Source: Anaerolineae bacterium (GTDB lineage: Bacteria; Chloroflexota; Anaerolineae; Anaerolineales; Villigracilaceae). From it: 51,772 nucleotides of DNA. Below, piece by piece: positions 35,734-45,234 of this stretch. The notes beneath the pieces are model-generated. The model worked only from the letters and a program-made list of their open reading frames with translations. It did no database searches and was not told where the DNA came from. The DNA is taken from positions 1 to 51,772 of the forward strand of contig JABGQV010000084.1 in assembly GCA_018648655.1 (NCBI GenBank), given 5' to 3'. A program made the translations under genes and the position numbers. Each line of letters opens with the position of its first letter. Position 1 is the stretch's first letter.

Positions 35734-36510
35734 CTAGTTTTTTGGTTCTACTACAACTTTGCGTTGTGTATCTTCGCCGATGCTATTTGTTTTCACATCT
35801 GGACTATTTTGCAAAGTCATATGAACAATGCGTCTTTCATTAGGAGGCATTGGTTCAAGGCTTTGTTTTTGCCCTGAACTAGCAACTTGTTGCGCTATTT
35901 TTTTAGCCATGCGTTGAAGTTGTTGTTCACGCCGGCTTCGGTGCCCTTCTACGTCAATAGAAACGCGTACCCACCGAGACATTTCTTTGCTTATAATTAA
36001 TGCCGCTATGCGCTGAAATGCTTCTATTGTTTTTCCGCGTCTGCCAATGAGCACGCCTAAGTCTTTTCCTTTTACATCAAGATAAACAGACTTACGGCCT
36101 TCACGGTCGGGGTCGTCGTAACGAGCAGTGGCACTTGCTTCTAAGTGCATTAATTCAAGTAATTTATTAACGATTTCTTCAGATCGCTCTAGCAAAGGCT
36201 CTTCTTTGGATGATGCAGCAACTTCTGTTTTGGGATGGACAGATGTGTTTTTTTTAGCGGTATCCTGCTCCGGATCTGCCTTTGTGTCGGACGTGTTTTG
36301 GGCTGGACTCTGCTCTTCATCTTTTGGTGCACCGTTGACAGTTAATTTAACGCGCACTTCACGTTGTCCAAAGCCTAAAAACCCTTTTCCGCCAGAATCA
36401 AGTACTTCTACAGAAACATCGGCGGCAGTCAATCCTAATTCTTTCAGACCTTGCTGGAGAGCTTCTTCAACACTAGGGGCGATTACTTCTATAGTCGTTT
36501 CTTTTGACAT
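35734..36510 (-). CDS. jag: Jag/KhpB RNA-binding protein
   Basis: A 258-residue protein with three parts: Jag-N (1-55, VIAPSVEEALQQGLKELG and GKGFLGFG), an acidic Ser/Lys linker (about 58-110), a KH domain with GVLIGRRGKTIEAFQ, and a C-terminal R3H domain including PNERRIVHMTL. In Gram-positive bacteria KhpB with KhpA binds RNA and affects cell division and elongation. It commonly follows yidC, as here. The R3H motif is followed by DVKTNSIGEDTQRKVVV, also usual for the family. Confidence 0.93.
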   Translation of the reverse strand: MSKETTIEVIAPSVEEALQQGLKELGLTAADVSVEVLDSGGKGFLGFGQREVRVKLTVNGAPKDEEQSPAQNTSDTKADPEQDTAKKNTSVHPKTEVAASSKEEPLLERSEEIVNKLLELMHLEASATARYDDPDREGRKSVYLDVKGKDLGVLIGRRGKTIEAFQRIAALIISKEMSRWVRVSIDVEGHRSRREQQLQRMAKKIAQQVASSGQKQSLEPMPPNERRIVHMTLQNSPDVKTNSIGEDTQRKVVVEPKN

Positions 36511-36561
36511 TTTTATCCCTTTTCATATACTTTTACCTACCAAATAAGTAGATTTTGTGCG

Positions 36562-37314
36562 CTACTTTCTGCCTGGAATTAAGTTGCTCCAGTTTGCGCG
36601 TCCCATCATGGCATATTGAGCAATACCAAGTAAGTTGCTGGTAATAAAGTAGAGAGCTAAACCAGATGCAAAGGTCATGGCGAAATAGCCCATGAGGAAA
36701 GGCATATAAACAGCCATCATATTACCCATAGCCGCACTTTGGTCACCAGGGTTGGAAGGTGGGGTCATTAATTTAGATTGGATATAAGATGTGATGACCA
36801 CAATAACTGCCAAAGAGGGGAAGGCAAAACCAAATATATCTATAGATTCTGGGCGTCCTAAATCCATCCATAAGAATTGGCTATTGAGAGGAATGATTTT
36901 CGCAACATCCAAGAATGGGTATAAATTACGTGAAAGATTGAGCAGAGAAAGAGGTGTAGCTGCCAAAGAAGTGATAATGGCACGATAAAGCCCAATGATT
37001 ACAGGGAATTGGATGAGCGTTGGCAAGCAGGAGCCAAAGGGGTTGATCCCACGCTCCTTATAGATGCGCATTTGCTCTTGGGCCAGTTTTTCTTTGTCAG
37101 TTTTATATTTTTTCTGTATGCCGAGCCATTCTTTATCTTTTTGTAATTCTTGCATTCCTTGTGTGCCTTTTAGCTGTTGGGCTGTAAGAGGCCAAGTGAT
37201 AGCACGAATTAGGATAGTGAAAAGAATAATGGCGATGCCGAAATTATGCCCAATGAAATCGTAAACAAAAAGCAAAACATTGGTCATGGGTATGATTAGA
37301 TAGGTATCCCACAT
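36562..37314 (-). CDS. yidC: Membrane protein insertase YidC/Oxa1
   Basis: A 250-residue insertase that helps membrane proteins fold and enter the bilayer. It contains the five core helices and the cytosolic coiled-coil hairpin between helices 1 and 2 (QELQKDKEWLGIQKKYKTD, EKLAQEQMRIYKE), then the INPFGSCLPTLIQFPV motif. A conserved Arg in TILIRAITWPLTAQQ lies in the hydrophilic groove. It has no lipobox or large periplasmic domain. It starts nine bases after the propeller lipoprotein gene. Confidence 0.94.
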   Translation of the reverse strand: MWDTYLIIPMTNVLLFVYDFIGHNFGIAIILFTILIRAITWPLTAQQLKGTQGMQELQKDKEWLGIQKKYKTDKEKLAQEQMRIYKERGINPFGSCLPTLIQFPVIIGLYRAIITSLAATPLSLLNLSRNLYPFLDVAKIIPLNSQFLWMDLGRPESIDIFGFAFPSLAVIVVITSYIQSKLMTPPSNPGDQSAAMGNMMAVYMPFLMGYFAMTFASGLALYFITSNLLGIAQYAMMGRANWSNLIPGRK

Positions 37315-37323
37315 AGGATCTCC

Positions 37324-38409
37324 TTATTTCTCAGGTGTGAATGACCACACCTGTCTTCCATCAAGATCGAGAGCAACGAGAACTATGTCGCTTTCGTTTT
37401 CCATAGGCGTAAAGAGAATAAGCTCACCGCCTAGTACGGGGTTTGTGTAGAGCTTCCCGTTTATATTTTGTTGCCAGATTGAACCACCATCTTTATCGAA
37501 AGCATAAGCCGAGCCGCCCTCGGTACCAATAATAATGAGATTTTCTGTAACTAAAGGTGAGCCAGTGATGGGGCCATTGGGTTGAGCTGGGGTCCAAAGC
37601 AAGGAGCCATCTTCTGTATCAAGGGCGTATACATAACCTTCGAGATCGCCAACATAGAGGATATTATCTTCTACGACAGCACTATCCCAAACCCAGCCAT
37701 TGAGCGAAGTTGACCAGAGAATTTTTTGGCTTTGTGAGTCTATAGCGGTGATGGTTGAATCGAGTGCGCCCACATATAAAACACCATTTTCATCTAGCGT
37801 GGCTTGTCCAGGAATTGCACCATTTAGGCCAATTTCCCAAGCAATTTCTTTGCGTGCGATATCAAAAGCATAGACATGATGGTCGAGAGAAGTGATATAT
37901 AGATATTCACCATCACTTACTGGTTGTGCCCATAATGCGTTGTCGCTGATATGTTTTGCCCAGAGAAAGCTACCCTTTATATCGAGTGCGTAAATTTTGC
38001 CGTCAGCGTTGGGGGCATAGATAGTTTCGCCTATAACGAGGGGGCTACCTACCCAAACACCTTCTGCGTCACCAAAAGACCAATTCAAATGGCCGCTGGC
38101 AGGGTTTACAGAAATTAGGCTGTGGTCTGGCCCTGCACTGGCGAGGATGAGTTGTTCATCTTCGGTGAGTACTGGGTCAGCAAAGTAAGCTTCTTTAGCA
38201 TCTGCTTTATCAGCGGGATATTGCCAATTTACGCCACCATTTTTTAGGTTGATGGCATATACAAGGCCACCATTAGCGATATAGGCTGTTTCAGCATCTG
38301 CGCTGAGGCCAGGCCAAGAATCAGAGCCCATTGCGGCAGCAGAACATCCGCTTAGGAGGGTGAAGATAATCACCGCTGCGCTTAGAATGAAGATTTTTTT
38401 TGTTTTCAT
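37324..38409 (-). CDS. PQQ-like beta-propeller lipoprotein in the yidC operon
   Basis: A 361-residue extracytoplasmic lipoprotein, lipobox LLSGC. The mature part has about seven or eight propeller blades of the PQQ_2 kind, each with a YALD/YAFD strand and a following W (for example VYAINLKNGGVNW, IYALDIKGSFLW, VYALDTEDGSLLW). These repeats often act as protein-binding scaffolds, as in BamB; no enzyme residues or cofactor-binding motif are evident. Its place between yidD and yidC, nine bases from the latter, suggests it works with the insertase outside the membrane. Confidence 0.9.
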   Translation of the reverse strand: MKTKKIFILSAAVIIFTLLSGCSAAAMGSDSWPGLSADAETAYIANGGLVYAINLKNGGVNWQYPADKADAKEAYFADPVLTEDEQLILASAGPDHSLISVNPASGHLNWSFGDAEGVWVGSPLVIGETIYAPNADGKIYALDIKGSFLWAKHISDNALWAQPVSDGEYLYITSLDHHVYAFDIARKEIAWEIGLNGAIPGQATLDENGVLYVGALDSTITAIDSQSQKILWSTSLNGWVWDSAVVEDNILYVGDLEGYVYALDTEDGSLLWTPAQPNGPITGSPLVTENLIIIGTEGGSAYAFDKDGGSIWQQNINGKLYTNPVLGGELILFTPMENESDIVLVALDLDGRQVWSFTPEK

Positions 38410-38460
38410 AGTTTAAGTACTTGATTGTGTTGTGAAAAAGAGTGATTTTCACAATTTGTT

Positions 38461-38754
38461 TTAAGCTACTGGGTCTATCCCGCCCTCGTTAAAGGGGTTG
38501 CATCGCATTACGCGCCAAATTGCCATTACTGAACCTTTTAACACGCCGTATTTATAAATTGCTTGGTACCCATAATGCGAACAAGAAGGGTAAAAGCGAC
38601 AAGTCCCAGCAGGGAGGACGCGTGAAATAGTTTTTTGATAAAGACGAATAAAGGCTAATAATACCAAGCGAGGCATATTGATTAAAGTGCGTGGTAAATC
38701 ACGAACCTTAGGCTCATTTGGATATTCGGAGGGGAGATAAAATTCAGAGTTCAT
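38461..38754 (-). CDS. yidD: Membrane protein insertion efficiency factor YidD
   Basis: A 97-residue member of the YidD family, which assists YidC. The family core is clear: [29 protein letters not shown], here quoted in parts as [17 protein letters not shown] and [13 protein letters not shown]. The 25-residue N-terminal extension ([18 protein letters not shown]) is longer than usual. It overlaps rnpA by 11 bases. Confidence 0.93.
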   Translation of the reverse strand: MNSEFYLPSEYPNEPKVRDLPRTLINMPRLVLLAFIRLYQKTISRVLPAGTCRFYPSCSHYGYQAIYKYGVLKGSVMAIWRVMRCNPFNEGGIDPVA

Positions 38755-39085
38755 TTAACAAATTAGCGCGTTGCAGAAGTTGATGCAACGCGTCGCGAAC
38801 CAAAGGCATTTTTACTGGAATGATAGGCTTGCGAGCAATAAGCACTAAATCGTGACCAGAAATAATTTCTGGATATAAATCTCGTGCTGCTGCTCGTAGT
38901 AGACGTTTTGCGCGACTCCGCTTGACGGCATTTCCTACACTTTTGCCTGCGGCTACGCCAATACGTGTAATGCTTTCTTGATTGCTTGTCTTGATAAGCA
39001 CCAAGAACGGGTGAGCATAAGATTTTCCCTTATACCTCACCCGCTTGAAATCGGTTGAACGAGTCAGGCGAAATTTGCGTTGCAC
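38744..39085 (-). CDS. rnpA: RNase P protein component
   Basis: A 113-residue basic protein that binds RNase P RNA. The RNR motif region reads [20 protein letters not shown], quoted in parts as [19 protein letters not shown] and [10 protein letters not shown] in the N-terminal half fit the family. It follows rpmH by 55 bases. The RNA partner rnpB is at 6691-7026, unlinked. Confidence 0.94.
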   Translation of the reverse strand: MQRKFRLTRSTDFKRVRYKGKSYAHPFLVLIKTSNQESITRIGVAAGKSVGNAVKRSRAKRLLRAAARDLYPEIISGHDLVLIARKPIIPVKMPLVRDALHQLLQRANLLNEL

Positions 39086-39140
39086 CCGTACTCTCTTTTA
39101 CTCGATTTGCCAGACCAATGCTTTGATTCAGCGAATAAGT

Positions 39141-39314
39141 CTACCAACGTGTCTTTTTAACGTGGTTATTTGCTGTTGGGGCTAAGCGTAAGCGACCTTT
39201 AAGACGGCGGCGCTTCAACACTTTGCGTCCGCCTTTGGTTTGCATGCGTTGACGGAAACCATGCACACGTACGCGGCGGCGCTTTTTAGGTTGATATGTT
39301 CTTTTTGTTGACAT
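39141..39314 (-). CDS. rpmH: Ribosomal protein bL34 with a C-terminal extension
   Basis: A 57-residue basic ribosomal protein with [18 protein letters not shown] and [14 protein letters not shown], the hallmark of bL34. Most bL34 proteins have 44-47 residues; here about 12 further residues follow ([13 protein letters not shown]). The start is fixed by GAGGAAA about seven bases before the ATG; the frame remains open upstream but that stretch is not protein-like. It heads the conserved rpmH-rnpA-yidD-yidC-jag cluster; dnaA is not adjacent. Confidence 0.93.
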   Translation of the reverse strand: MSTKRTYQPKKRRRVRVHGFRQRMQTKGGRKVLKRRRLKGRLRLAPTANNHVKKTRW

Positions 39315-39361
39315 AAAATTTTCCTCACAGATTATTATAGAATAATAGCAAAACCAAAAGT

Positions 39362-39380
39362 AGTTCTCCACTTGAGAACT
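39362..39380 (-). promoter_or_regulatory. Inverted repeat at the start of the rpmH leader
   Basis: AGTTCTC and GAGAACT are seven-base arms with a five-base spacer, within the first 20 bases of the predicted transcript. It could be an operator or an mRNA-end hairpin; nothing decides between them. Confidence 0.4.
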
Positions 39381-39388
39381 AACACGGC

Positions 39389-39417
39389 ATTATACCTTAA
39401 GGGTTTTATTTCAGCAA
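39389..39417 (-). promoter_or_regulatory. Promoter of the rpmH-rnpA-yidD-yidC-jag operon
   Basis: TTGCTG (39412-39417) and a perfect TATAAT (39389-39394) on the minus strand are 17 bases apart. The leader to the rpmH ATG is about 68 bases. Confidence 0.75.
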
Positions 39418-39446
39418 ACGAATTTTGTTAATATTTCCATAGATTC

Positions 39447-40274
39447 TTAGGCAGCTTTGGTGCTTGAGTTTTCTTGGGCTAGGCTTTCTTCCGATAAGTT
39501 TTTTTCTTCATGCCAAGAGGTTAGCCCGTGCAAGAATAATCCTAGTTGAGAAAAGACAAACCAAATTAAAAATATCGAAATCAGTGCAGAAAGACGAGCA
39601 GCCCAATCGGGTAAATTTTCAATGAGTTTTTCGATTTCAATACGCCACTCGCTAATTTTTTCTTCATAGTCATTCACAACAACCATTAAATTTTCGATAT
39701 TCCCTTTGGTTTCTTCTAGATCTCCGCCTAAAAGATATGAGGCGTCGCTCAAAAAGGTGCTTGCTTCTTCTGCCATCTCGCCCACATTGTCAATTTCTTC
39801 TTCAAAAGAATCAGTGACTTCAACAAAAAAATCTAATGCGCCAGCATCGGGTAGTTCAATATCCACAAAGGGGATTTTGTTAAATAGTTCTACAGTCGCG
39901 CGTAAATCTGCTAAATTTTCTTGTACTTCAGCGAGTTTTTCCTTAGATGTTTCCAAGCTTGGCGTAATTGTGTCGTCTAATAAACCCGTGACCGCTCCCA
40001 AGAATTTGAGAGCTTCTTCCCTTTGTTCGCTAAAAGACTCTAAAGTTTCTTCAGCAGATTCGACCATTCGCATGGCTTGTTTTAATTCGCCTTGGGCGGC
40101 TACTAACGCGTTTTCGGCTTGCTCCAGCTCATCATCAACTTCTGTTAGTTGAGCAATGGCTTCGTCGGTGAGGGGCTTGTCGTAATACCATGTTGCACCA
40201 ATGCCAATTGCGCCTAGAATGAAAAATAATATACTAAGCACTATAAGGGTACCGCTAAGGACTTTTTCTATCAT
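39447..40274 (-). CDS. Hypothetical membrane protein with an extracytoplasmic coiled coil
   Basis: A 275-residue protein with a helix at about 8-30, a long acidic coiled-coil region (about 40-215, rich in E, L and A) and a second helix at about 225-248, so the coil probably lies outside with both ends inside. No family recognised; the layout recalls chemoreceptor-like or MCP-free spacer proteins but no signalling domain is present. I chose MIEKVLSG: the open frame upstream overlaps the end of the FAD-oxidoreductase gene by about 70 bases. The Shine-Dalgarno (AAGAGA) is weak. Confidence 0.7.
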   Translation of the reverse strand: MIEKVLSGTLIVLSILFFILGAIGIGATWYYDKPLTDEAIAQLTEVDDELEQAENALVAAQGELKQAMRMVESAEETLESFSEQREEALKFLGAVTGLLDDTITPSLETSKEKLAEVQENLADLRATVELFNKIPFVDIELPDAGALDFFVEVTDSFEEEIDNVGEMAEEASTFLSDASYLLGGDLEETKGNIENLMVVVNDYEEKISEWRIEIEKLIENLPDWAARLSALISIFLIWFVFSQLGLFLHGLTSWHEEKNLSEESLAQENSSTKAA

Positions 40275-40308
40275 AATTTTCTCTTTATTGGGTGAATATT
40301 GAATAAAA

Positions 40309-41487
40309 TTATACCAACTTCCCGTGTCCTTCAAAAACGGGTTTATTGTCGAGAATCCGTTGGGGGGAGAAAATGCCAAGATTGAGCACGGGCGAAACGC
40401 CGCGAATTAATTCTGCGAGATAACGCCCAACGGCGTGACATTGTTGAAAGCCGTGACCGGAGAATCCGTTTGCGAGCATAAATCCTTTTAGCTCTGGAGT
40501 TTCACCGAGGAGCGCGTTCCCGTCAAAAGTGTTCACTGCGTATAATCCCGCCCACGCACCTATATATTTGAGCCTGTCAAAAACAGGGATATGATCGACT
40601 AAATCTTCCCACATTCGCTCCTCGAAGGTTTTTCGAGTGGTTGTGAAATCAAAACCAATAGGGTCATCGTCAAAGGATTTTCCGCACATAAATCTGTTGC
40701 CATGTTCTTGTGAAATATAAATGCCAGAGGGGAAGAAAAGGAAGGGGAATTTGCTCTCGGTTTTTTCTTCAATTTCAACAATAAAAACTTGACGCATAAC
40801 GGGGTCAATGGGCAAATCTACGTCCGCTGTTTTTGCTAGTTGTGTCGCCCATCCGCCCGCGCTATTGAGCACATATTTCGCAGAGAACTTTTCGCCTGAG
40901 CTTAGCTTGACACCAGTTACTTGCCCAGCTTCATGTGTGATTTCCGCGACTTCGGCCTCGATAAATTCTGCGCCCAAATCGACAGATTTTTTTTTGAACG
41001 CCATCAAAATTGCGTGGGCATCCATTGTCCCGTCTAGCGCGCCAAAGGTTGCGCCAGCGATTCCTTCTACACTCAAAAGTGGATATCCCTCTGAAATCTC
41101 ATCGGGAGAAAGCCATTTCACATCACAGCCTAAACTTTGCTGTGTGGTAAGTCCTGCTTTGGCGTTTTCTGCATTTTCAAAATCGCTTAAAAAGAGATTG
41201 CCCTCTTGTTTGAAAGCAATTTTTGCTTTTATGCCATCCACTTCCATATCTTCGTCAAAAGTCGCTAATTTTTCTAGTGCATATTGCGACATCTGAATAT
41301 TCTCTTTGACGTTAAATTGCAGACGGGTATTTGCATCGGAGAGAACAGTGGAGTTTTTTTCGTAGGTTGCGTCCATTTCTATAATCGCAACTTTTAAAGT
41401 GGGGTCTTGAAGCATAAGATAATAGGCGGTGGCGCATCCCATAACGCCCCCACCAGCCATAATTACATCGTAAGTTTTATTCTTCAT
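40309..41487 (-). CDS. FAD-dependent oxidoreductase, DAO family, FOXRED1-like
   Basis: A 392-residue flavoprotein. The Rossmann motif is AGGGVMGCATAYYL near the N-terminus, then STVLSDANTRLQFNVKENIQ, matching the pattern of the FOXRED1/sarcosine-oxidase-like group, and the C-terminal YAVNTFDGNALLGETPE and NGFSGHGFQQC, which contact FAD. The family oxidises secondary amines or N-methyl amino acids; the substrate here is unknown. No signal peptide. An AAAAAGGA lies upstream of the ATG. It is divergent from tgt. Confidence 0.88.
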   Translation of the reverse strand: MKNKTYDVIMAGGGVMGCATAYYLMLQDPTLKVAIIEMDATYEKNSTVLSDANTRLQFNVKENIQMSQYALEKLATFDEDMEVDGIKAKIAFKQEGNLFLSDFENAENAKAGLTTQQSLGCDVKWLSPDEISEGYPLLSVEGIAGATFGALDGTMDAHAILMAFKKKSVDLGAEFIEAEVAEITHEAGQVTGVKLSSGEKFSAKYVLNSAGGWATQLAKTADVDLPIDPVMRQVFIVEIEEKTESKFPFLFFPSGIYISQEHGNRFMCGKSFDDDPIGFDFTTTRKTFEERMWEDLVDHIPVFDRLKYIGAWAGLYAVNTFDGNALLGETPELKGFMLANGFSGHGFQQCHAVGRYLAELIRGVSPVLNLGIFSPQRILDNKPVFEGHGKLV

Positions 41488-41587
41488 CTTTGTCCTTTTT
41501 ATGTGATAATGCGTGAAGGTTATTTTACCGCGAAACGTGCGAATATTTTCTTTTATTCACGTAAATTCGTGCTAAAAAAGAACTTAG

Positions 41588-42727
<1,140 letters not shown>

Positions 42728-42755
42728 GAAACTCTCGTTAAAATATGGCAAACTC

Positions 42756-42789
42756 CTAGACCCTGTGCGAGTTTTTGCACAGGGTCTAG
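42756..42789 (+). terminator. Strong hairpin after tgt
   Basis: A perfect 13-bp stem (CTAGACCCTGTGC with GCACAGGGTCTAG) around an eight-base loop. Only ATTT follows on the plus strand, so it may be a weak terminator or a 3'-end stabilising structure. Confidence 0.6.
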
Positions 42790-42917
42790 ATTTAATATGA
42801 CTTGGCTTATGACCTCTGGCACTGCATTTATGACTACTCTCTTGATACGATATATTCGTTCGTGGTTTGTTTTTTGAGAATAATGAAAAGTCACTCGTCT
42901 TTCTATAGGAGAAAAGA

Positions 42918-43121
42918 ATGTCCAACGAAGAATATCGCCCCCCATTGCGTCGCTCACGCCGAAATCGCGTTTTTGCAGGTGTTTGTGGTGGCTTGGCAGA
43001 ATTTTACGGCATTAGCTCTTTCTGGTTTCGCCTTGCATTTGTTATAGCCACAATTCCTGGTGGTGTGCCTGGTGTTGCCGCTTATCTTATTTTCTGGTTT
43101 ATCGTGCCAAAAGGCGATTAA
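42918..43121 (+). CDS. PspC-domain protein
   Basis: A 67-residue PspC protein: a basic N-terminus (PPLRRSRRNRVFAGVCGGLAEF, quoted as RRNR and GVCGGLAEFYG) and one to two hydrophobic segments ending FWFIVPKGD. PspC proteins respond to membrane stress and can act as anti-sigma or pore-modifying factors; the other phage-shock genes are absent. AGGAG precedes the ATG. The stop lies seven bases before the CPBP gene start. Confidence 0.88.
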   Translation: MSNEEYRPPLRRSRRNRVFAGVCGGLAEFYGISSFWFRLAFVIATIPGGVPGVAAYLIFWFIVPKGD

Positions 43122-43128
43122 GGGGAAA

Positions 43129-43938
43129 ATGATGAAAGAACAAAGAAAATTCCCCTACAAGTTTTTTGTAGTTACATTCGCTTGGTCGTGGTTGATCTGG
43201 CTACCACTGGTTCTGATAGGCGCAGACACCTTCCCGCAGGGAAAAAGCCTACTTGCATTGAGTGTGCCCATATCTATACTCGCTGCCTTTGGCCCAGCGG
43301 TAGGAGCCTTTTACTGTCTCAGAACATTAGAAGGTAAAGATGCCATTCGCCAATACCTGCGTGGTCTGCTGGACTTCCGTTTTGGCTGGCGAGCGTGGAT
43401 AATTCCTGTATTCGTATTAGGAGGGAGTGCTTGGCTAGCCTGGATACTACCCGAATTGTGGGGAGAGCCACGTTTGGAAATGCTCTTGCCCTCTGGGTGG
43501 GTTTTCTTACCCTATCTCTTAATTATGATTTTTTTAGGCGGCGGACAAGAAGAACTGGGTTGGCGCGGGTATATTTTAGATCCATTGGAAGAGCACCTAG
43601 GGGCGTGGTGGGGTAACCTGGTGCTAGGGGTGGTTTGGGCTTTCTGGCACTTGCCCTTATTTTTTATTCCGGGCACTAGCCAAACTTTTATGCCCTTTGC
43701 TGGGTTTATGCTACTCACAATTGGTTATTCTTGGTTCTTCGCTTGGGTGCGCCAAGCCTCTGGAAAACGCACTCTGGCCGGGTTGGTTGCTCATGGTTGG
43801 GCCAATGCGTTTATTCCCCTTTTCCCTACAGTGGTAATGGTTGAGGGGGCAGCGCAGCCACGCTATTGGATTTGGGTAAGCCTGACATTTCTGATTGGAT
43901 TGGTGACAATGGCTATTCGCTCGCGAGAAACAAAATAA
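43129..43938 (+). CDS. CPBP family intramembrane metalloprotease-like protein (first copy)
   Basis: A 269-residue membrane protein with about eight helices. The CPBP (Rce1/Abi) motifs are QEELGWRG (140-147, Glu141-Glu142), FWHLPLFF (His174) and HGWANAF (His222, Asn226), which build the intramembrane metal site. Such proteins cleave prenylated or other membrane substrates or give self-immunity to bacteriocins; the substrate is unknown. A second ATG at 43132 has a better spacing from AGGGG. The frame extends upstream over the pspC gene but that part is a shadow of it. Confidence 0.88.
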   Translation: MMKEQRKFPYKFFVVTFAWSWLIWLPLVLIGADTFPQGKSLLALSVPISILAAFGPAVGAFYCLRTLEGKDAIRQYLRGLLDFRFGWRAWIIPVFVLGGSAWLAWILPELWGEPRLEMLLPSGWVFLPYLLIMIFLGGGQEELGWRGYILDPLEEHLGAWWGNLVLGVVWAFWHLPLFFIPGTSQTFMPFAGFMLLTIGYSWFFAWVRQASGKRTLAGLVAHGWANAFIPLFPTVVMVEGAAQPRYWIWVSLTFLIGLVTMAIRSRETK

Positions 43939-44059
43939 ATATAGCTGTTGCGTGGCGCAATTTACCAAGTTCAGTTACGATAGAGCAATGCCAGAAGTCA
44001 AAATACAGACAGATTGCGCAATCGTTAAGTAATGATGGCGTATAGAAAAGGAGCAAAAT

Positions 44060-44941
44060 ATGAAGGCGTTTTTTAAAAACATTTTTATTTCATCTGACGA
44101 GCCCCGCCTCCGCGCAGGCTGGCGGCTTTTCATTCATGTCGCCACTATCGCCGTGATAGGTGTCGGCTTTGGTTTAATAACGAGCCTTTTGCCTCTACCC
44201 ACAGGTGGAGGAATGCTTGTGGAGCAATTGAGTACCCTTGTCATCATTACGCTCGCCACATATATCGTCCGTCGTTGGATTGATAAGCGTAGCTTTAAAA
44301 GCCTTGGCCTCAAGACAGATAAAAAAATGTGGGCAGATTTACTCGCCGGCATTGGCATCACCTTTTTGATGATGGGATTTATTTACCTCATCATGTCCCT
44401 CATGGGATGGATTAGCTTCAATAGCTTTGCATGGGAGACAGAATCCGTATCCTTCGTGACCCTAAACTTGCTGGGTATTTTCCTCGTCTTTGCGCTGGTC
44501 GGATGGAACGAAGAACTCCTCAGCCGCGGCTACCAGCTCCAGAATCTCGCTGATGGCATCAACCTGACTTGGGGCGTGATTATCTCCTCAGCTGTCTTCG
44601 GGATTTTACATCTCGGCAACCCAAACGCCACTTGGCTCAGCGCAGTTGGCATCTTTTTTGCGGGCATTTTCCTTGCTTATGGCTATCTTCGCACAGGGCA
44701 ACTATGGCTCTCCATTGGTTTGCATATAGGCTGGAACTTCTTCGAGGGCGTTATCTTTGGCTTCCCCGTCAGCGGCTTAGATGTTTTCCGTCTTACTCGC
44801 ATCAACGTAACTGGCCCCGAATTATGGACAGGCGGTGCATTTGGCCCCGAAGCAGGGTTAGTGCTAATTCCTGCGTTAGCGTTAGGAATGGGATTGATTT
44901 ATTTTTACGGTCGAGAAAAGAATGAAGAAATCAGCGCGTAA
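44060..44941 (+). CDS. CPBP family intramembrane metalloprotease-like protein (second copy)
   Basis: A 293-residue membrane protein. Motifs are NEELLSRG (150-157, Glu151-Glu152), FGILHLGNP (His184) and HIGWNF (His222, Asn226). The N-terminus has a basic RLRAGWRLF segment before the first helix, frequent in this family. It is not closely similar to the first copy outside the motifs, so these are old paralogues, not a recent duplication. AAAGGAGC precedes the ATG. Confidence 0.88.
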   Translation: MKAFFKNIFISSDEPRLRAGWRLFIHVATIAVIGVGFGLITSLLPLPTGGGMLVEQLSTLVIITLATYIVRRWIDKRSFKSLGLKTDKKMWADLLAGIGITFLMMGFIYLIMSLMGWISFNSFAWETESVSFVTLNLLGIFLVFALVGWNEELLSRGYQLQNLADGINLTWGVIISSAVFGILHLGNPNATWLSAVGIFFAGIFLAYGYLRTGQLWLSIGLHIGWNFFEGVIFGFPVSGLDVFRLTRINVTGPELWTGGAFGPEAGLVLIPALALGMGLIYFYGREKNEEISA

Positions 44942-44975
44942 GCTATGTTTCTAGCGTGATTTCTTAACAAATCAG

Positions 44976-45044
44976 AACAGACCTGACAGGTTTTATGAAG
45001 TACCCCGCCAGCATCTAAGGGGCAAAACCTGTCAGGTCTGTTTT
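44976..45044. repeat. Inverted-repeat element, copy 1
   Basis: A 19-base perfect inverted repeat (AACAGACCTGACAGGTTTT at 44976-44994, complement at 45024-45042) with a 29-base spacer. A related element, with the same AGACC...GAxAGGTTT arms, is inside the lactate permease gene. It lies in the 293-base gap before that gene; the rest of the gap has nothing I can name except the heptamer repeat at its end. Confidence 0.75.
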
Positions 45045-45206
45045 ATAATAGCTGCCTTAGGTCAAACTCTATAGCCGCTGTCATCAATGCAGAGAGCAGG
45101 GCGAGAACCTTTCGTGGGCTAATAAAAAGCATAGCGATATAATGGTATAGATGCTCTTTTGACTAATCTTCTTGAATTCAATCTAAGCGGGTTGCCCCTA
45201 CAGAAT

Positions 45207-45227
45207 CTTCAACCTTAAACCTTCAAT
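45207..45227. repeat. Short heptamer-periodic repeat
   Basis: CTTCAAC-CTTAAAC-CTTCAAT, three units directly before the permease start codon (45235); the same pattern is found at 26631-26651. Confidence 0.45.
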
Positions 45228-45234
45228 CAACCTC

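Noticed and set aside
39315-39446. Possible oriC next to rpmH
   Set aside because: No cluster of DnaA boxes is visible and dnaA/dnaN are not adjacent; the region holds a promoter and an inverted repeat.
42818-42917. Promoter of pspC
   Set aside because: A TTGATA and nearby AT-rich sequence exist but no convincingly spaced -35/-10 pair could be assigned.
43060-43128. N-terminal extension of the first CPBP gene
   Set aside because: It overlaps pspC in another frame and lacks a ribosome binding site.
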